Part shown: piece after piece, positions 34,610-37,191 of the stretch | Layout: every line of letters starts with the position of its first letter | Numbering within the stretch: the first letter of the stretch is position 1 | Position numbers and translations under genes: made by a program | From: JBEKCB01 sp052139675 | Lineage (GTDB): Bacteria; Planctomycetota; Brocadiia; CAIUPP01 | NCBI GenBank assembly: GCA_052139675.1 | Contig: JBKQWE010000111.1 | Location: 1-37,191, forward strand | DNA: 37,191 nucleotides | Direction of reading: 5' to 3' | Notes under the pieces: model-generated | Seen by the model: the letters and a program-made list of their open reading frames with translations, nothing else | What the model was told of the DNA's origin: nothing | The model's database searches: none

Positions 34610-36543
34610 GACGCCTCCATTCGGGCGGGCAGCGTTTCCACGCGCTCCATCGTAATCGCGCCCGACGGGCAGCGCTTGGCGCACAGGCCGCAACGGATGC
34701 AGCGCGTTTCGTCCTTGATGATCGCGCCCTGCTCGCCCCGGCCGGGGACTCGGCCATACCGCGCGACGAACGCCGCCTGGAGTTTTTCGTCGCCGCGCAG
34801 ATCGGCGACATCCACCAGTTGCAGGCAGAACTCGGGGCAAATATCGGCGCAGCCGCCGCAGAGTACGCACTTGTCGCCGTCGAACACCGGGCTGATGTGG
34901 CATTTCAGGCAGCGCGCGGATTGCTCGACGGCGCCCGGTTCCGGGAAAACTTTCTCCACTTCCGCAATGCCCATGCGCCGGTCCAGCGGCAGCATCGGCG
35001 GCGGCCGGCGCGCCAGCTTTTCGTAATCCGGCGCCATTCCGTACCGCTGGGTGTTGAAAACCGTCACCCGGACATCCTGCGGCGCTTCCGGCTCGCGGCC
35101 CGTCAGGAATTTGGCGATCGCCCGCGCCGCGCGCTGGCCCTCGGCGACGGCGGTGATGATGATGCGCGGGCCGAAGGCGACGTCGCCGCCGGCGAAAACG
35201 TCCGGGCGCGACGTGGCCATCGTTTCGGGGTCCGTCTGCAGGGCGCCGCGAGGCGTCAGTTTCAGGTTGTCCTCGGGCCGCAGCCAGGAAAGGTCCGCCG
35301 CCTGGCCGATGGCCAGCACGACACTGTCGCAAGGCACCGATTCCTCGCTGCCGGCGATGAACTGCGGATTGAACCGGCGGTCCTCGTCGAATACGCGGCT
35401 GGCGCGGATCAACTGGATGCCGGTGACTTTGCCGCCGGCGCCGAGGATCTTCTTCGGGCCCCACCGCGTGTGGAGCCGGATGCCTTCCCGCTCGGCTTCC
35501 TCGATTTCCTCGCGGGCGGCGGGAATTTCGTCGAGATTCTCGAGGCAGTACATGTGCACCTCGGGAACGCCCTTGCGGATCGCCTCGCGTGCCACGTCGA
35601 GGGCCAGCCGCACCTCATCGGGCGGCTCGTTCTCGCGCGCGGTCAATTCCTCCAGCGACGCCGCCGCGGAGCGGAGCGCCGCGCGCAGTTCGGCTTCGCT
35701 CATGTCGGCGAAGCGTTCGGCCTGGCGGATCACGGAGCGGGCCGCGTCGAACGCCACGTTCCCGCCGCCGATGACCACCACCCTGCGGCCGAGCGTGACG
35801 CGGTATCCGAAGTTGATGTTCAGCAGGAACTCAATGGCCCGCAGCACGCCGTCGAGCTGCACGCCTTCGATGGCGAGTTCGCGGCTCTTGTGCGCGCCGA
35901 TGCCCAGGAAGACCGCCTCGTAGCCCTGCCGCCGAAGGTCGGCCAGCAGGTAATCGCGGCCGAGCCGCTGGTTGCAGCGGATTTCGACGCCGAGGGATTC
36001 GATGGCCTGGATCTCCGCGCGGACGATCTCGCGCGGCAGACGGTACTCCGGCACGCCGAGCACCAGCATGCCGCCGGAAATGGGCTGCGCCTCGAATACC
36101 GTCGCCGAGAACCCGAGCAGCGCCAGTTCGTGAGCGCACGACAGGCCTGCCGGTCCCGCACCCACGACCGCGACCTTGCGGCCCTCGCCGAGGCGCCGAC
36201 GATTCGGACCCGCCGCACGGGGATACACGCGGCCCAGATCGAAATGATCCGATTCGACGCCGAAGCGCTCGCTGACGAAGCGCTTCAACGCGCGGATGGA
36301 AATGGCCGCATCCAGCGCGCTGCGGCGGCATTTGGCTTCGCACGGCGCCGCGCAGACCCGGCCGCAGATGGAGGCGAACGGGTTGGGCGTGCGGGCCAGA
36401 ATGTAGGCGTCTTCGTACCGCCCCTCGGCAATGGCCTGGACGTAGCCGCCCGCGTCGGTGCGGACCGGGCACCCCTCGCGGCAGACGACCTGCCGCTCGA
36501 AGTAACCCGTGGTCGGGATTTCGACGGGATAGATTTTCGGCAT
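34606..36543 (-). CDS. GltD-type FAD/4Fe-4S NAD(P)H oxidoreductase linked to the Rieske/cytochrome b complex
   Basis: The 645-residue protein has three parts. First is an N-terminal Cys-rich helical domain (CREGC near 21-25 and CGRVCAAPCEAKC near 60-73), as in GltD and dihydropyrimidine dehydrogenase. Next are two dinucleotide folds, VAVVGAGPAGLSCAHELA for FAD and VVVIGGGNVAFDAARS for NAD(P), closed by RPDVFAGGDVAFG. A C-terminal ferredoxin part carries CVLCGGCADICP near 558 and CIRCGLCAKRCP near 612. No signal peptide is seen, so it acts on the cytoplasmic side. Four-base overlap with the Rieske gene indicates a common complex. It may feed NAD(P)H electrons in, or make NAD(P)H by reverse flow. 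Confidence 0.9.
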   Translation of the reverse strand: MPKIYPVEIPTTGYFERQVVCREGCPVRTDAGGYVQAIAEGRYEDAYILARTPNPFASICGRVCAAPCEAKCRRSALDAAISIRALKRFVSERFGVESDHFDLGRVYPRAAGPNRRRLGEGRKVAVVGAGPAGLSCAHELALLGFSATVFEAQPISGGMLVLGVPEYRLPREIVRAEIQAIESLGVEIRCNQRLGRDYLLADLRRQGYEAVFLGIGAHKSRELAIEGVQLDGVLRAIEFLLNINFGYRVTLGRRVVVIGGGNVAFDAARSVIRQAERFADMSEAELRAALRSAAASLEELTARENEPPDEVRLALDVAREAIRKGVPEVHMYCLENLDEIPAAREEIEEAEREGIRLHTRWGPKKILGAGGKVTGIQLIRASRVFDEDRRFNPQFIAGSEESVPCDSVVLAIGQAADLSWLRPEDNLKLTPRGALQTDPETMATSRPDVFAGGDVAFGPRIIITAVAEGQRAARAIAKFLTGREPEAPQDVRVTVFNTQRYGMAPDYEKLARRPPPMLPLDRRMGIAEVEKVFPEPGAVEQSARCLKCHISPVFDGDKCVLCGGCADICPEFCLQLVDVADLRGDEKLQAAFVARYGRVPGRGEQGAIIKDETRCIRCGLCAKRCPSGAITMERVETLPARMEAS

Positions 36544-36572
36544 CGCCGCGCTCCGTCCGCCGTCGCTGCGCC

Positions 36573-37040
36573 CTACTTGCTGTCGTACTTCGCGTGGATT
36601 TCCGCGATCTTCGCTTCCGCGGCGGTCTTTTCTTCGGGGGTCGCCTTGGCCAGCTTGTCGTCCACCATCGCCTTCTTGCGCACGCTGGAGTCATACACCA
36701 GGAAGTCGAAGATCTTCTTGCCCTCGCTGCTGCCGATGCCGGAGCCGGGCTTGTGCATCATCCGCTTCACGTAGCGCTCCCATTCGGCCGGGAGCGCGTA
36801 GTCGGAATTGATCGGACGGCTCAGCTTGTGGCACTGCGAGCACTTTTCGGTGAAGACCTCGTAGTCGTCCTGGATGGCCTGAGGATACTTTGAGACATCC
36901 ACCTTCGCCGGCCCCTTTTCGAATCGCTCGACCCTTGCCTTCGTTTCGGCGTCCAGCGGCTCGTCTGCGGGCGCCAGATTCCGCGCGCTCAACGTAAACG
37001 CCGCAGTGCAAAGAACAAGAAGGGCCAGCCGGGATTTCAT
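36573..37040 (-). CDS. Small periplasmic monoheme cytochrome c-like protein
   Basis: The 155-residue protein has a signal peptide (RLALLVLCTAAFTLSA) and one heme site CSQCH (in VFTEKCSQCHKLSRP). A possible axial Met lies in YVKRMMHKPGSGI, followed by a charged helical tail. Two ATGs are possible (37046 and 37040); AGGAA 8 nt before the second favours it. It is the first gene of the respiratory cluster, 29 nt before the oxidoreductase, and may be a mobile or complex-bound electron acceptor. Family assignment beyond cytochrome c is uncertain. Confidence 0.85.
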   Translation of the reverse strand: MKSRLALLVLCTAAFTLSARNLAPADEPLDAETKARVERFEKGPAKVDVSKYPQAIQDDYEVFTEKCSQCHKLSRPINSDYALPAEWERYVKRMMHKPGSGIGSSEGKKIFDFLVYDSSVRKKAMVDDKLAKATPEEKTAAEAKIAEIHAKYDSK

Positions 37041-37093
37041 GCGCATGTTTCCTGCCTCGATTCCTTTAGGTTCCGTGCACCGGGTCTAATCCC

Positions 37094-37110
37094 ACCGGCT
37101 TTCAGCCGGT
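37094..37110. repeat. Small triloop palindrome
   Basis: ACCGGCT-TTC-AGCCGGT is a perfect 7-bp inverted repeat with a 3-nt loop in the region upstream of the respiratory cluster. It has the same build as the hairpins in the broken tRNA and looks like a dispersed intergenic palindrome. It has no T run on either strand, so a terminator role is doubtful. Confidence 0.6.
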
Positions 37111-37130
37111 TGACTTTCAGTAGGTCTTTT

Positions 37131-37191
37131 CTTCGTTAGCGCATTTCTTGCGAAAGGCCTGAGATGGGCGCTCGTCATGCTGAACGAAGTG
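37131..37191. repeat. Structured intergenic repeat, cut by the window end
   Basis: CTTCGTT (37131-37137) pairs with AACGAAG (37183-37189), AGCGC (37138-37142) with GCGCT (37168-37172), and TTTC with GAAA around a TTGC loop (37144-37155). The end, TCATGCTGAACGAAGTG, resembles intergenic repeats that I recall from many environmental genomes. The full element cannot be judged because the window ends here. Confidence 0.45.

Noticed and set aside
34870..34960. CXXCH (CLKCH) in the oxidoreductase as a c-type heme site
   Set aside because: The protein has no signal peptide, and the Cys residues fit the ferredoxin-like region of GltD-type enzymes; c-type heme is attached outside the cytoplasm.

Overview
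The window looks like a chromosomal segment of a GC-rich, Gram-negative (diderm) bacterium. The outer-membrane and periplasmic genes (LptE-like lipoprotein, SurA/PpiC-like chaperone, membrane-attached Rieske/cytochrome b complex) show two membranes. The long mixed housekeeping run, the c-di-AMP genes and the oxidoreductase-Rieske-cytochrome b-multiheme cluster together suggest a member of the PVC group (Verrucomicrobiota, Kiritimatiellota, Lentisphaerota or Planctomycetota). That placement is inference from gene content and order and is not certain.

Layout. 1-427 (+): the end of rpsE and then rpmD, a fragment of the spc ribosomal operon that stops abruptly, with no rplO or secY behind it. 558-1253 (-): an orphan HNH nuclease. 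1632-18784 (-): sixteen genes in one direction with gaps of 38 nt or less and many 1-4 nt overlaps: purA-uppS-phoH-pgpH-ybeY-corC/hlyC-recO-TPR-lptE-ftsH-folP-cdaA-cdaR-pdxJ-dapA-folE. A good sigma70-type promoter lies in front of purA. The run includes both the c-di-AMP synthase (cdaA with its partner cdaR) and a probable c-di-AMP hydrolase (pgpH). 18987-20324 (-): a CCA-adding enzyme, divergent from mfd and surA/ppiC (20519-24819, +). 24862-29009 (-): pilT, a GspE/PilB-type ATPase whose N-terminus is made of membrane segments, and a CvpA-like membrane protein. 29072-30050 (-): thiS-thiG. 30204-30533 (-): thioredoxin.

30656-31301 (+) is the most unusual stretch. An intact tRNA-Leu(GAG) with its own promoter and terminator is followed by a minimal 80-residue GIY-YIG nuclease gene. 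The nuclease stop codon runs straight into a second, broken tRNA-Leu copy. The last 58 nt of the two tRNA copies are identical. The 5' half of the second copy is decayed and carries two perfect triloop hairpins, one in the D-loop and one at the anticodon loop. This looks like a tiny tRNA-associated mobile or homing unit.

31462-37040 (-) is a respiratory cluster: a small monoheme cytochrome c, a 645-residue FAD/4Fe-4S NAD(P)H oxidoreductase of the GltD type, a Rieske protein, a fused cytochrome b and a membrane-anchored hexaheme cytochrome c. It probably forms a quinone:cytochrome c oxidoreductase with an attached NAD(P)H module. The last ~100 nt hold small palindromes that look like dispersed intergenic repeats.
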